The notes beneath the pieces were generated by a model. That model was not told where the DNA came from, made no database searches, and saw nothing but the letters and a program-made list of their open reading frames with translations. Made by a program: the position numbers and the translations under genes. Below, piece after piece: positions 1 to 17,214 of a stretch of 64,000 nt of DNA. Every line of letters starts with the position of its first letter. Position 1 is the first letter of the stretch. Source of the DNA: Pyrus communis (Eukaryota; Streptophyta; Magnoliopsida; Rosales; Rosaceae); NCBI RefSeq assembly GCF_963583255.1, contig NC_084807.1:6118872-6182871 (forward strand). Reading direction: 5' to 3'.

Positions 1-268
1 TCTTGATTATGCCATTTGACTTAACACAAAGAAGGGAAATTGTTTTTTTCTTTCCTTGTCTCTTAAGAAAACATTTCCTGACACACAAGCTGAAAAAATG
101 CTCATATGTCCCAGGAAGTTGACCATTCAAACAAACATCAGAAAGTTTTTCTAATTAAGAAAACTTCTGCTTGGAACATTATTCCCCAAGGCAAACGTAG
201 TCATAATGTATTGTAAACTTATTAACCATTTAGCACTGTGGTCTGACCAATTTTTTTTTATTTGATAG

Positions 269-3200
269 GAAATTGCTTGCTGCATGGGCCTGGAACTTGG
301 AAGGATTAAGATCAAACGCTTTGCTGATGGAGAGATATATGTTCAGTTGCAAGAGAGTGTAAGAGGGTGTGATGTATATCTTGTGCAACCCACATGTCCT
401 CCTGCAAATGAAAATCTTATGGAGCTTCTTGTCATGATTGATGCTTGTCGGAGGGCTTCAGCCAAGAATATCACTGCTGTGATTCCATATTTTGGCTATG
501 CCAGGGCTGATAGAAAGGTAACTTCGTATTATCAGCAAGGACAGCTTTTCATCTTTGGTAAATTTGTACTTTCAGCATCAAAATATAGCTTAATGGTAAT
601 AGCTTATTCCTATTGTCCTAGTACAAAAATTCAATGAAGTATCTTGATGGAGAGTTATTACGAATATGCAAGTTAGATTGGTTAACTTGGAATTTAAGGT
701 TTCTTAAGAAAGTTCAGGTCATTAACATTAAAATTGGATTCAAATATCATTTTTGCTTGAATTATTTCCGCAGATAGGTTGAGCTACACTATAGAATTAT
801 GAATAAGCAGAAGTTTAGAATGCTGAGTTGATAACATATATGCAAATGCATTCTGTAGTAAATTCCACAATGCCATAATTTTAGTTGAAATTGGTATGTA
901 AACCAATTTTAGTTGAAATTGGTATGTAAACTAATTTTAAGTTCGAATTTGTTTTAATTATTATCTTAAATTGTTTTTGTTCCAGACTCAAGGGCGTGAA
1001 TCTATTGCAGCCAAACTTGTTGCAAATTTGATTACAGAAGCAGGTGCAAATCGTGTTCTTGCATGTGATCTTCATTCTGGGCAGTCTATGGGATATTTTG
1101 ATATTCCTGTGGATCATGTATATGGTCAGGTAATACCTGTAATACTATGCTCTATGCTCTCTTTTGTCTCATAATTCACGGACAGGGGGGTGTTGGACTC
1201 TTATAAGAATGTTACTTGGCCACCTGAATTAAAATCAAGTTGAAGTGACATAATATTTGTTAAATTGGCTGAAAGAGGTATTCCCTTGAATATATTTGTA
1301 TCTGGACATCTTTTAAGGAAACAAATCTACAATGTTTTGATAAAATTCATTATGCTTGATTTAAGCTGTTTAAAGTATATATGCTTATTTACGAGTTGTC
1401 CTAGGTTCTTCCCTCGACTCCTGAGAGGCATATGATTCTAAATACTGTTGGTCATGAAGTTCGAATTGTTGGACATCTCCTCCTATGTGGTTCCCCTTCT
1501 TTATGACTTTTTTTTTTCTTATGTCCTAACAGCCTGTGATACTTGATTATCTTGCCAGCAAGACTATATACTCTGATGATTTGGTAGTGGTCTCACCCGA
1601 TGTTGGGGGTGTTGCTAGAGCTCGTGCTTTCGCGAAAAAATTATCTGATGCTCCTTTAGCCATTGTTGATAAAAGACGTCACGGGCACAATGTGGCGGAG
1701 GTACGATCTATTCAGATGGGATTGACAACTATCTGATTTACCTCCCATGTTTGTCTTGTTCTTTCATTATATTTGAAGTAACACATGAAATTGCTGGAAA
1801 GGTAAATTGTTGTGAAACCTGAATGTTTTCACAATCACATTATCAAGCGATAAACCTGTGCAGACTGTGATGAACCAAGTTAATTTGAGAATGTTACATT
1901 TTCGAAAACAATCTGAAAAAGCTGTTACGTAACTCTAAATTAAGTTACTTAAAACATCCGTTAATGCACAACCTCCACCTCCTGCAAATTACAACACATA
2001 ATCTAGGAAGTCCGAATCAATGGTACAACACATAATTTTTGAAATCATTTAAAAACTACCCCTCCTTTCTTTGACATCATTTGTAGTGTCAGCCTATTTT
2101 ATCTGGGATATTATTCTTTGACATAACTTCAGATATCTTATTGTTGTTCTAACTGCTGTTTAGCTCTGAATCCTGACATAGCGCCAGTGTTGCTACTTTA
2201 CTGTGAGAACATGATGACTTGATTGCATTTCTGTCATCTTTATTCTTTACCAGGACATTAAACTCCATTCACCTGAGCTATTACCACTTTTCTCACCCCT
2301 TGTGCTTACACACTGAAAATTATTGTTGAATGTGCCACTGTTCTGACAATCCTTTCTTTCTTTTTCTTCTTCTGTCTCTCTTCTCTCACTTTAATCTATG
2401 TCACAAGAAAAGGACAGTCATTCACATATGCATAAGTTTTATTTTTTGGGTTGCCACTGGAAACATATCTTGCAACTCATTTCTGTATCTCTTTTACAGG
2501 TGATGAATTTGATAGGTGATGTCAAGGGAAAAGTAGCAGTTATGGTGGATGACATGATTGACACAGCTGGTTAGTTTGTACATGCTCTAATCTGTTTACA
2601 AAATCGATCACAGGGAGTACCAAGAATGATATTACATAATATCGAACATTAAGATAAGGATGACAAGCCTAGCTCGTGATGGTAAAGCTATTCTCTGGAG
2701 AAATCGTAATCAACAAAAGAGGATATTGCGTATGATGCAAATGTTATGGAAAATAGAAATCATCATTAGCATAGTTAAATTAGAAATAGGGGGTAACAGG
2801 GGCTGAAAAGAACTATATATCTCTCTTATAAAAAGAAAAAAGTATATTTCAACCAATAGAAATTATAATAATAGTTTTTTCTGTGGATCGTAACCCTTGT
2901 CTTTTAACCCTAGGAAGTATTGCATTGTACTAGTTTAGATTTCATCTTCATAAATTTAACTTTTAAGGACATCTAACTGTAGATCATGATTGAAACAATT
3001 TTCCATTTTGATAAGAGAATTTATGTGCACAGCATTTTAATTGTATCTTGTAGGTTTGGATAAGTGGGTTATTCCTCGTTTGATAGTCTTTTATGTGGGT
3101 TTAACTTGAAAGTTCGTGCATAAGCCTATACACGGGATATCTGACAGTCTTGAAATCATCAAATCTTTGAAAGATGCCAAGGGAAGTTATCCCTGTCGTG

Positions 3201-4746
3201 GCCCCTCAATTTTGACTGTATGTTCATTTCACGCTTGAGTGGACCACATGCTGAGACCAGTATGAAATGTGCCTGCAGTCAACATGGGATAGTTGGCTCT
3301 TAGCACTGTTCCAAATCCAGTTATCGATTTACAATTTTGTACTTTTAAAGTCGTTAGTGCATGAGTTCTTGGTTGTGCATAAATAAATGCACAAAAATCC
3401 TTCTCGGTTATACAAAAGTCTTGTTTCACGAAACCAAAAGTTTGTTAACACAACCTGTCCTTTTAAATTTTAACCATCTTAGCTACAAATGCCACAAACA
3501 GTATTGACTCAGTGTCCAGGTTTTGAATTGATTGGTGTTATCATAATAGTTCCCTCTGTTATCAACTAGTCTTTGCAGTTATATCCTTGGTTGTTGCTCT
3601 TGTAAAAAAAAGTATCATTGTTTTGCTGTTGGGTTGTAGGGACTATTATGAAAGGTGCTGCTTTACTACACCAAGAGGGTGCCAGGGAAGTCTATGCATG
3701 TTGTACACATGCGGTTTTTAGGTATGTGGAATTTCTGTGCATGAATCTCTGCTTTCACTCTTATAATATGACGTATGGAGAGCGTTTTGAAGCAGAGGCT
3801 ATGATCTTAATAATATCCACGGGAACCAACTACCATTTTTCTTTTATAATCTTATTCGGTACATATTGGCTTGACTTGGACAGAGTGTGTCTTTAGCATA
3901 AAAGGCATGGCTTGCCCTAAGCAACCCGGTGATCGCAGGAAAACCCTCTGTGGAAACATAGGTGGTGTGAGTGTTTATCTTGCAATCCTCAGAACACAAA
4001 TTAGTGGGAGTTTAATGCACTCGGCCATGTACACATCTGTCCAAACATGCATTGTGATTATGTGAAAGTATCAAATAGAATATCCACAATGTCACTTCTA
4101 GTTGATTGACTTTTGAAGGAAAGAGTTTTAGAGCCCTTTTTTTTTTGTTCGTTCTCCCCTATTGTTATTTCTATGAGCCATTAGTCACTGTATACAGTAG
4201 CATGCTAGACTATTTACTTTTATCTGTTGTCTTTTTTTTCAGCCCTCCTGCTATAGAGAGGCTGTCGAGTGGTTTGTTTCAAGAGGTGATCATAACAAAT
4301 ACCATTCCAGTGTCGGAGCAGAATTATTTTCCCCAGCTAACTGTCTTGTCAGTAGCGAATCTTCTGGGCGAGACCATATGGCGTGTTCATGATGACTGCT
4401 CTGTGAGTAGCATATACCAATAAAATTTTGTTAATACGAATATGAAAGAAATTAGTTCATTCTCCCCTGTTATATAAACAAACCCAATTGATTTGTTTGT
4501 TCGTATGTATATGGCGATTAGCCTTTATAGAAAACCTTAATGGAATCAGTTTTAAACCATTTGGGTCATGTTTTAAACCATTTGGTTCTAGCTCTATACT
4601 TCCCCCCTTTAGGTCTTTTATTAATCAAATGTTTACATAGTTTTTACCATTTAAGTGGGGAAAACAATGCTGGATCACTGAGAGTTTTCGTTTTGAATTT
4701 TTCTCAGGGTGGCTATGAACCCTATTCCACCTTGGGCATTGATTGA
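269..4746 (+). CDS. PRS: Ribose-phosphate pyrophosphokinase (PRPP synthetase), 3' part of gene
   Basis: The enzyme transfers pyrophosphate from ATP to ribose-5-phosphate to make PRPP for purine, pyrimidine, histidine and tryptophan synthesis. Seven exons join in frame: 269-517, 986-1129, 1533-1700, 2500-2569, 3640-3721, 4243-4402, 4708-4746, each bounded by AG/GT, giving 303 visible residues and a TGA stop. Diagnostic pieces are [11 protein letters not shown] near the start, the flexible loop around [14 protein letters not shown] (about 148-161), the class I pattern DKRRHGHN, and the PRPP-binding loop [12 protein letters not shown] (201-212). The protein ends [12 protein letters not shown]. 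The N-terminal exon or exons, with any plastid transit peptide, lie upstream of the window; positions 1-268 read as intron ending in ATAG. By family knowledge it is closest to the plant PRS1/2/5 type rather than PRS3/4. No lesion is seen in the visible exons. Confidence 0.93.
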
Positions 4747-7700
4747 TCGAATTCATGGCGGTGTGCCCTCCCAGCTTCTGTTACTGCCGTATAGCTAGCT
4801 ACCTTGTCGGAAACAGGATTGTCAATAGAAAAGTAAAGGTTTTCTAGAGAGAGACGCATGCTCCAGAGATTGTTGTTTCGGAACTTTATACGACTGAAGG
4901 TTGATGGTTTTGTGATAGAGAATCAGCATTGTTGTTGTTGTATGATATCACTGTTTGACCCTGTAAGTTGCCATTTTGTTGAGTAATCAGTCATATTCCG
5001 CTTACCTTACATATGATATACTCGAGTTTCTGCATTCGATCTTCCCGCCACATAAGTCGGTGTTATTCACACCAACAACAGAAACAACACATCACTGCAG
5101 TTTTCATAGATGTCATTCTCATGTGACAGCGAAATCAACGGTTGGAAGAGGGACTTGGGATCGGAATGGTTAGACGAAGGGGAGAAGTTGGAGGGATGGT
5201 GGGTGGAGTCGAAGAAGCCGCCATGGTAGTCATGGTAGTCATGGCATGAAAGCTTCGCAGACTCGTTAAGGGGATTTGGTTACATGTTTAAAAAGAGATT
5301 TGGGTGTTTGGTTACAAAGATACAAATTGTTAAGAGAAATTCACGATGACATGTTTCTTAAAAGGATAAATTGTACTCTTTTTTTCTTTTTTTTTTTTTT
5401 GGAGAAAAAAAGGATAAATTATATTTTAATTCCCAAGTTTTGGATCAATTGAAATTATTATTAAGGGAGAAAAAGAGTTCTAAATTTTTACAATACTTAG
5501 AAGAGAGGGGGGGGGGGAGTTTTGTACTCGAGACACATGAGTGGAAATTCAACATCCTATTCACTAGGATTGGATCATATGCAATATTTTTTTTAAACAT
5601 CAATTTCATACATTTACTTACTTTTTCATTCATTACATATATCCGTTAAAAATCTGTTAAGTTAACCGTTAAATGATGACATGTCAACAGTGAATTTCAC
5701 TTTTGTACTAACATGGCTGCATGGTTGGCCCTAAGCATAAGGGCCTATGCAAAACTTAAGGGGAGGCCCTTTATTTTTAATGCTATATTCTCTTTATTAT
5801 TTATTATTTTTTTAGTTTTGTTTTCGTGCAAAACTTAAATGGAGATACTTTATTTTAATGATGTATTTTTTGTTATTTATTAGTTTTTAATTTTGTTATT
5901 ATAGGTTGGCAAACAAAAATTAAGTTTGTTTTAGTGAAATTGAGTGTTTCCTACCTTCAAAAGATCGTGAGTTCGAACCGGGTTGCATGTTTTTATGTAT
6001 ATTTCTCGGCTTAATAAGTTTATAAACTTACAAAACTTAAAAATAACAAAGCAAAACCACAACGAGCTGAACGTAGCTCATGCACGAAAAGGCAGAAAAC
6101 CTAAACCACTGGCACTGGTAGAGAACTTTGGTATTATCTTGCACATTCTAATATATGTACACATGTATATGTGTGCATGTAAAGAAAATTAAAGGTATCT
6201 TCCAAATTGGGGACCCTGTGTGGTAGCATCTCTAAGAGCAGGACTAAAGAGTGTGTATTCAATTGTGATTCCAAGAGATTTAAATCCTTGATAAATTAAT
6301 ATGAGTTGACGTTGTCGGTTAGTAGAGGATTAGAATAGTGATAACTTGGAATATTAGTTGTTCAGTGGAATTATGAAATTAGTTTTAGATTGACGTCATA
6401 AAGTGATAGATTGATGTAAAGTTTTAGTTTCTCAGTTTTTTATTTAGTGGTGACTTCTTCAAAGAGGACAAAGAGGACTTGATTATTTTAGATTCGGAGA
6501 TATAAGCAATGCAGGTATGAATTGATAAAAATACTTGGAAGAGTATTAAATTTAAGTTGAACCCCCCTCAGGATATTTGAGATGGGATCTAAATACTTGA
6601 TATTGATGACATAATATTTGGCACATGCACCCTACCTCAACTCCTTAATTTTCACTCTATTTTTTGCTCTATGGTTTGATTTTGAAGATATGCACAGTCG
6701 ATTATAAATTATGAGCGGGAGTGAAGAGGGTGAAAGGGTGGGGGAGAAGGAGCTGGACGGGAAACGAAAAGGGAAGAGATGGAGAAAAAGGAGTAGAGAT
6801 AGTTTGACTAAAGAAAAAGGGAGAGAAAAAACACTTCTAGAAAATAAGACAAAGAAAAAAAAGACAAAGAAAAATAATTTTTATTAATTATCCTGCTATT
6901 CAGTACGAAACTACATCAAACACTTCACTAAGTTAGTCCAGCTTAATTTATTTTAAGTTAATCTAGCTTAGTCCTTGAAGCTCATTCAGTTCGAAATAGT
7001 CCGGTGCAACAAATGCAACATAAGTGTACTAAATTGGCTACCAGACCCATCCATCATAACATTGCACAATAATATTTCACAATTATTAGTTCAACATATA
7101 TTAATATCATATGTTTCAACTTTCATATATTAACAAAAATTCACAACCCCAAAGTAATCACAACCACAACCCCAATATCCAGTACAGAATAATTCACAAC
7201 CCCAATATAATTAATCCTAATCACAGTCCCAATAATTCACCCTCACAAATTGAAAACCCTAATTTAATTTCAAAATCCCCACATCGAAATCTTAATTACA
7301 ATTAAAAATCCCCAAATCGAAAACCTAATTCCATTTCAGAGTCCCCAAATCAAAATGCTAATTCAATTTCAAAAACCACAATTTTGTAAAATTTTGAAAC
7401 CCTAATCCCTATTTAAAATCCCAAATTGAAACCCTAATTAAACGAATTAGGGTAAAACTTCTACCTTCTATAGTGGGAATGGGCGTTAGAAGTGAAAATT
7501 CTCACCTCTATTTCATGAAGAGACTAAGAAGGAGAGGGAGAGAGATAGTTACTCTTCATTGTATGGTGTGTGGTGTGGTGTGGATAGAGGAGGAGAGACC
7601 CTTGGAGTTGAAAGAGAGCGTCGGTCGAAGTTAAGAGAGAAGGCGAAGTCGTTGATTCGAGTCCAGACAGAATAAAATTGAGATCAGGTCGAGAGAGAAG

Positions 7701-7783
7701 GGATTGATTGAACGGTTGAGATTAAATCTCAACTAATATGACAGCGACAATAGTTTATAATCTTATAATATATTATATAATTT
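4747..7783. other. Intergenic: PRS 3' UTR, repeat debris and low-complexity DNA
   Basis: The first 200-250 bases are the likely PRS 3' UTR. A T-rich run lies at 5380-5400 and a G run at 5508-5517. Around 5505-5580 is a degraded tRNA-like SINE fragment (text resembling a reversed B box, GTACTCGAGAC). Positions 5720-5770 carry 'aagcataagggcc'-type transposon text. Positions 7085-7450 are an AC-rich low-complexity stretch with many aaccc/ccctaat words. GA-rich DNA lies at 6715-6860 and 7520-7700. No convincing gene is present; the open frames here are short and show no family signature. Confidence 0.6.
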
Positions 7784-8842
7784 AAATGAGAATTGCTATT
7801 AGCACTTCAAAAATCTCATTTTAGACTCCTAACAAGTAGGGCTGGTTCGGGTTGGGATCCCAATCCGAAATCCCTAACCCAAATCCCAAACCAAAACATT
7901 TCGGGATGTGATTTTATATCCCGAAACCAAACTGAAACTATTCATTTCTCGAAAGTGTTTCGGGATTTTCTGATGCTGCTATGTTGCTAGAATTAGACAA
8001 GGAAAGCTCTACTGTGGTCTACTTCATTCTACAAAATTTCTATTTCAAATCTTTCTCAAGTCGTTTGAATATTAGTGAGAATGCTCCTGCAATTAACATA
8101 GAACCATATCTTATACATTTTCCTTTGCAAAACATTTGGAGAGAAGATACTTTGACAAAACACATAGAACCATATCCTGCATGCAGGTCCTGCACTTACC
8201 CACCCTAATTCGAAACCCACAGTCCTCAAACCCTCACACATTCGACAAAATACTTAGAAATCAAGTTAATCAACATGAAAATTGACCCTAAACACTAAAG
8301 AACAAAACCCCAGTGAAAATCAGAAACCCTTACCTGGATTTTGGGACTCGATTGGTGTCAGATTTGAGTCCTCCTTTCTGCGTCTGTGTGAGTCAATGGA
8401 GGAGTGGCGTGAGTTGATGGAGAACGAGGAGCGGCGTGGATTCGACGAAGGAGCGGAGCGGCGGGAGTGTTAGAGAGACTGAGAGACCTAACAAATGACC
8501 TAACTCAATGGGCGGTTGAATTAGATCTTAACAAATCCAATGGTTCAAGTAATTTCTAATTAAAAATTAAAAATAAATAAATATATATATATAATATTCG
8601 GTTCGTTTCGGGATTACCGAACGCTTTCAAAGCTGTGGTTGAATCCCAAACCGAAACTTTCGGGTACCGAATTTTTCGGGAAATTCGGTTCGGGCATTTT
8701 TGAGTCAAATTTTGGGATGGGTTCAGGACGATTTGGGATTTTCTGGAAAAAATTTCACCCCTACTAACAAGTGTATTTTTCTTTCTAATTATATTTGGAG
8801 TGCCAAATGAGATTTTTGAAGTGTTAATAACAATTCCCATTT
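7784..8842. mobile_element. Foldback MITE interrupted by a hAT-like element
   Basis: The left end (AAATGAGAATTGCTATTAGC) and the right end, read in reverse complement (AAATGGGAATTGTTATTAAC), are matching terminal inverted repeats that continue through CACTTCAAAAATCTCATTT. They enclose little besides the nested element at 7837-8763, so the original unit was about 120-130 bp. No clean TSD could be fixed. The superfamily is not assigned. Confidence 0.65.
7837..8763. mobile_element. Non-autonomous hAT-like DNA transposon, 927 bp
   Basis: An exact 8-bp duplication, CTAACAAG, flanks it at 7829-7836 and 8764-8771. The termini are TAGGGCTGG on the left and, in reverse complement, TAGGGGTGA on the right, typical of plant hAT elements with 8-bp TSDs. 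Both ends hold inverted blocks rich in TTCGGG/CCCGAA words. There is no transposase; the open frames inside are short and unlike known proteins. It lies nested in an older MITE. Confidence 0.8.
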
Positions 8843-8852
8843 GAATTAAAAA

Positions 8853-8878
8853 ATACACACACACACACACACACACAC
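8853..8878. repeat. (CA)n microsatellite
   Basis: About 13 CA units following an A-rich stretch, just outside the MITE at 7784-8842. It creates an artefactual open frame on the minus strand. Confidence 0.9.
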
Positions 8879-9401
8879 CCTTTTATGCAAAGGGATTTTG
8901 TTTCAAAAAATGGTGATTAGGTGTGGGGCCCATTCCACATCGAACTTTAAAAATCCGAATCATCTATTTTATAAGTCTCGATTCATAGATCATTTTCGAA
9001 AAAAATTCAAGTTAATCCGAAATCATTTGCCTATTTAATTACCAAGAAAAAATTTCATTGTTTCTTATATAATAAAGTATTTGTTAATTTTTTTTTTAAT
9101 CAAATTAGATATTTTAAATATTTTCAATTTGATTAATATTTTACAAGAATAATCTATGAGGTGCAATAGACAATTCAGATTCCATATGTTGTGCCCCACA
9201 ACCAATCCTCATTTTTATAAAAAAAAAAAAATTAGATCCGATAACGTGCAAGAATTTTTTGGTTTCGATTACTGAGAGGTTTGATATTATCGGTTCGGTT
9301 TTTTTTGGAGCTGAGTTAGGTACGAATCGGTCGATTTTTTCCAGCCGTACCAAAGACCCGCCAGCAAAGCCCAACATCTCTCTACTTGTCCAAACTTCTA
9401 A

Positions 9402-13574
<4,173 letters not shown>

Positions 13575-14207
13575 TGTAATTTCCAATACTTAGCCAAATG
13601 TAGTCGGTAGAAGGTAATTAGGGAAGGGGGCATGCAGCACGCTTTGTTTATTTATGTTTATCTGTAATTTTCTTATTTTCTGACCCATGCTTAGAAGCTA
13701 ATTGAGGATTTGTGTTTTCTTTACCTAGTCCGACGAGCGATGTATTTGACCCATGCTTAGTAATTATATGCAGTACTCCGGCATGGAAGTAATTTTCCAG
13801 TGAAACTTTGTACTATTTTTCGGTCCAGTGAAAAACCAAGTCTGCATATTAAGAGATGGTTTTCCATGAAGCACCAAGTACTTCCTAGTTTGAATAAGCA
13901 CATTTTTATCCATTTCTGACGAAATACTGGCATGGTTTGTGGTTATTTGAAAGTGCTTTTTGAGAAAATCTCAAAGTGCTTCGAGCATTCCACCAAACTG
14001 TTGTTGGGTATGTTGTCTCATTTTATTTTTTATTTTTTATAGTGCAGTCCAACATTTTCCTCTGGTCTTAGAAAAGATAAAAGGTTTTCAGTGCCATTTT
14101 GGGCTTGCATTCCAAGTTCAGCATGGATTATGTGCATGCAGTAATGAGTAATTGATGGAAACATGATCGCGATTTACACTTCATTACTTTGGAGTTAGAA
14201 TAAAAAT

Positions 14208-14309
14208 GCAAGAAACTTGTAGCTTAAGTGGTTAAAAGCGTTTTGCTCCTGCACCCGAGTCCTCAGTTCAACTACCCTCTCCTGCAATATCGCTCGTGCA
14301 AATGAAAGT
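14208..14309 (+). mobile_element. Short tRNA-derived SINE with TSD
   Basis: An 11-bp direct repeat, AGAATAAAAAT, brackets it (14197-14207 and 14310-14320). Inside are an A-box-like TAGCTTAAGTGGT and a B-box-like GTTCAACTACC with tRNA-like spacing. About 102 bp long, with no poly(A) beyond the A-rich TSD. Confidence 0.7.
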
Positions 14310-14540
14310 AGAATAAAAATAAATAGGAAATATTGGAATGTAGATGAATTAGAAGATACTTCAAGAGAAACATCACAGATTTAAGACTCAAAGACAAATC
14401 CTTGCCACCTTATAATATTTTTTTTAAAACCATAGTTAAACGCTCAATTATACCTCATACACATTTTTTATTTATTTTTTAAAATTTGTTCGCTCTTCTT
14501 TGAGGTCCAAAATTCGACATGATTTAATTTTAATTCCTCC

Positions 14541-14543
<3 letters not shown>

Positions 14544-14578
<35 letters not shown>
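14544..14578. repeat. (TA)n microsatellite
   Basis: Uninterrupted AT dinucleotides, about 17 units, upstream of the CER1 relic. Confidence 0.9.
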
Positions 14579-14581
<3 letters not shown>

Positions 14582-15459
14582 GGGTGAAGTACCGATTTAG
14601 TCCCTGAACTATCATCTCAATGAAAACTAGATCCTTGAATTATTTTTTCGGTAAAATAAGTTCCTAAATTCATTAAAAAATTGTTAATTTCATCCCTACA
14701 CTGTGTGAAAAAAAATGTGACCAAATTGGGGGTGAAAAATGAATTACTCAAAAAAAAAAAAAAAAAAAAGGTAGGATTAGGAGGGAGAAGTTTCATTCAT
14801 GTCTAATCCCCTTAAAATTGAAAAATAATTTTACTGTACTTCCATCCAGCACCTAACCCTATTTGTTTACAGGGATGACCAAATATTGTTCAATGGAGGT
14901 TTATCATACCTCGTTAACAGGATGTTTTCAGGTGCTCAAAATATGCCACTTTGGAGAACAGATGGGGTTATTTTTACAATTCTGCTTCATGCTGGTCCAG
15001 TGGAGTACCTCTACTATTGGTTTCACAGAGCACTTCACCATCATTACCTCTACTCTCGCTACCATTCTCATCACCATTCCTCAATCGTTACCGAGCCTAT
15101 TACTTGTAAGACTGGCACTATATTTTGTTATCTTTGTTTTTTGTTAATTTTGAGCTGCTATTATTCACTTAATTTTTTGTTGTATCTATGTATCTATGTA
15201 ATCATATTTTTGCAGCTGTGATTCACCCATTTGCGGAGCACGTAGTATATTCCATGATCTTCTCAATGCCAATTCAAGCAACTGTCTTCATGGGAACAGT
15301 TTCTGTCACATCCATTGCTGGTTATATTATTTACATCGACTTCATGAATAACATGGGACACTGTAATTTTGAGCTCATTCCGAACAGCCTCTTTTTTCGC
15401 TTTCCTCCTCTCAAGTATCTCATGTACACCCCTACGTAAGACTCTCTCTTCTCTCTATC

Positions 15460-15468
15460 CATACATAC

Positions 15469-15500
<32 letters not shown>
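15460..15500. repeat. (CATA)n/(TA)n microsatellite
   Basis: Five CATA units followed by about ten TA units, in the intron after the second CER1-relic exon. Confidence 0.9.
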
Positions 15501-15935
15501 GTATCTATATCTGTATGTATGTATATACATAGCCTTTTATTCAAAGGGATCTCCATTTTTACCAAAAAAAAAAAAAGGACTAGTTGTGAGGCCCATTGTA
15601 CATCAAACTTCAACAATTCGAACATCTGTTTTTTAAGTCTTCATTCATAAGTCACCCTTGCAAAAAATCAATTCAATCAGAAAACCTATACTTATTTGAT
15701 TGTCATGATGAAATTTCAACATTTCTTAGAATATAGTGTTGGTCAATTTCTTTAAACTCAATTAGATGCCTCAAACATTTCCAATTTGGCTATTATTTTG
15801 CAAGAATGATCTATGAAGTGCAACTTAAGAAGTAGACAGATTTGGATCATTGAAATTAGATGTGAAGTGGGCTCTACAACAAGTCCCCATTTTTACCCAA
15901 AAATTGGGGATTCCTGAGAATAAAGGCCCTGCATA

Positions 15936-15947
15936 CGCGCGCGCGCG

Positions 15948-15984
<37 letters not shown>
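15936..15984. repeat. Compound (CG)n(CA)n(TA)n microsatellite
   Basis: About 49 bp of strictly alternating pyrimidine-purine DNA passing from CG to CA to TA units, in a CER1-relic intron. Confidence 0.9.
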
Positions 15985-16222
15985 TATACACACACATATA
16001 TTTATGTTTGTATTAGATAAAAAAACTATCCATATTCATAGGTAGTATATGTAGTGAAGCATACCAATTCAAAAGCTCTTTCATCCTAATTAATATTGTG
16101 CATAAAAACTGAGCTTGCTTGTTGTTTAGGATAACTGAATAAGATAACTTTTCAGAGTCTAATTTCTTCTACCCTAAAAGAAAGAGTCCAATTTCTTCAA
16201 ATAAATAATATAATTAAAGAAA

Positions 16223-17214
16223 TGATTTTTTTATTAGCACCCCACTTAATTTTGAATAAACCCCACATGATATTTTATTACTAAATAACTTATATACCAG
16301 AATATGCAATTACTATTTAGGCCATATATGAATTAAAAAACAAAAATTATTTTCTGAATACACCCCAAATATTTGTCAATAAGTATTCTAAGATTGTTTT
16401 CTTTCAAGCTCTTGAAAATACTCTCAATTCCATTATAAAACAAAACCCTAACTAAAAGCACAGCATAGTTAATGAAAAAAAGAGGTTAATTTTGACGAAT
16501 GAAACATGAAATCAATGTTTTGGAGGCTTCAACGTCGTCCGCAGCTCTGTCACTTGGGTATTGACTACAACATCTATATCATTTGTAACTTCGACATTGA
16601 TTCCAACATCCATATCACCTGTAAGTTTGAAACTAAGATGTCATCTCCAACTTTTGTATTATTAGAATTTAAAAAAAAAAATGCATGTGCTTGTATATTT
16701 CTTCATAAATACATCTCTTGACATACAGTTTCCATTGCATGAAAATCATTTAAAATCTCTAATTGATATGCAAAGGGACTTTTGGGTGGAGCTTTAGTTA
16801 CCAGGCATGAATTGTAACATTAAAATTTCTTTATTGATCCTATAGTTGCCCAGAATTATTCAAACATAAAATAAGCAAGAAAGACAATATGGGCATATAC
16901 TTCTTCTCATAACGTGATCCACATATCTGAGAAATCTATGACTCTCTTCTCCCCCAAAACTCTAGCAAGTTCTTTGCAGAAAAACAAAACACCAAAAACT
17001 ATTTGAATAATGTAATTAAATAATGTAATTAACGAAGAGTTTGATTGTAGGGTTTAAGTAGGGTGTGAGGTGTATGTAGAGGGGTGTGGGGGTGTAAGGA
17101 TAGTATTGGAAAATAAGTGGGGTGTATTAAGATAAATTTTTAGTTAAAAAGTAGATTTAGGGTGTATTAAATATGTGGGGTGTAGTCAACAAAATATAAG
17201 GTGTTAATAAAACA
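16223..17214. mobile_element. Mutator-type MITE, 992 bp, 9-bp TSD
   Basis: TTAAAGAAA is duplicated exactly at 16214-16222 and 17215-17223. The left end TGATTTTTTTATTAGCACC and the right end in reverse complement, TGTTTTATTAACACC, form imperfect terminal inverted repeats that extend through ACCCCAC-type text. It has no transposase. A 9-bp TSD is characteristic of Mutator-like elements. It lies in an intron of the CER1 relic. Confidence 0.75.

Larger units (their letters stand above)
13575..14872. other. Intergenic: MSI1 3' UTR and small repeats
   Basis: The first roughly 250 bases are the probable MSI1 3' UTR, with TTTGACCCATGCTTAG repeated at about 13680 and 13747. A SINE lies at 14208-14309, a (TA)n run at 14544-14578, and from 14579 a 'gtagggtgaagtaccgatttag'-type repeat often seen at transposon ends, followed by an A run near 14750-14769. 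No gene is visible, and upstream CER1 exons were searched for without success. Confidence 0.6.

Noticed and set aside
5371..5649. Open frame of 92 codons after PRS
   Set aside because: Low-complexity T and G runs and SINE debris; no family signature.
7111..7450. Asn/Pro-rich open frame and telomere-like CCCTAA words
   Set aside because: The words are irregular and AC-rich; this is neither a telomeric array nor a protein.
8556..8876. 106-codon minus-strand frame
   Set aside because: Starts in a CA microsatellite and crosses a hAT-like element boundary.
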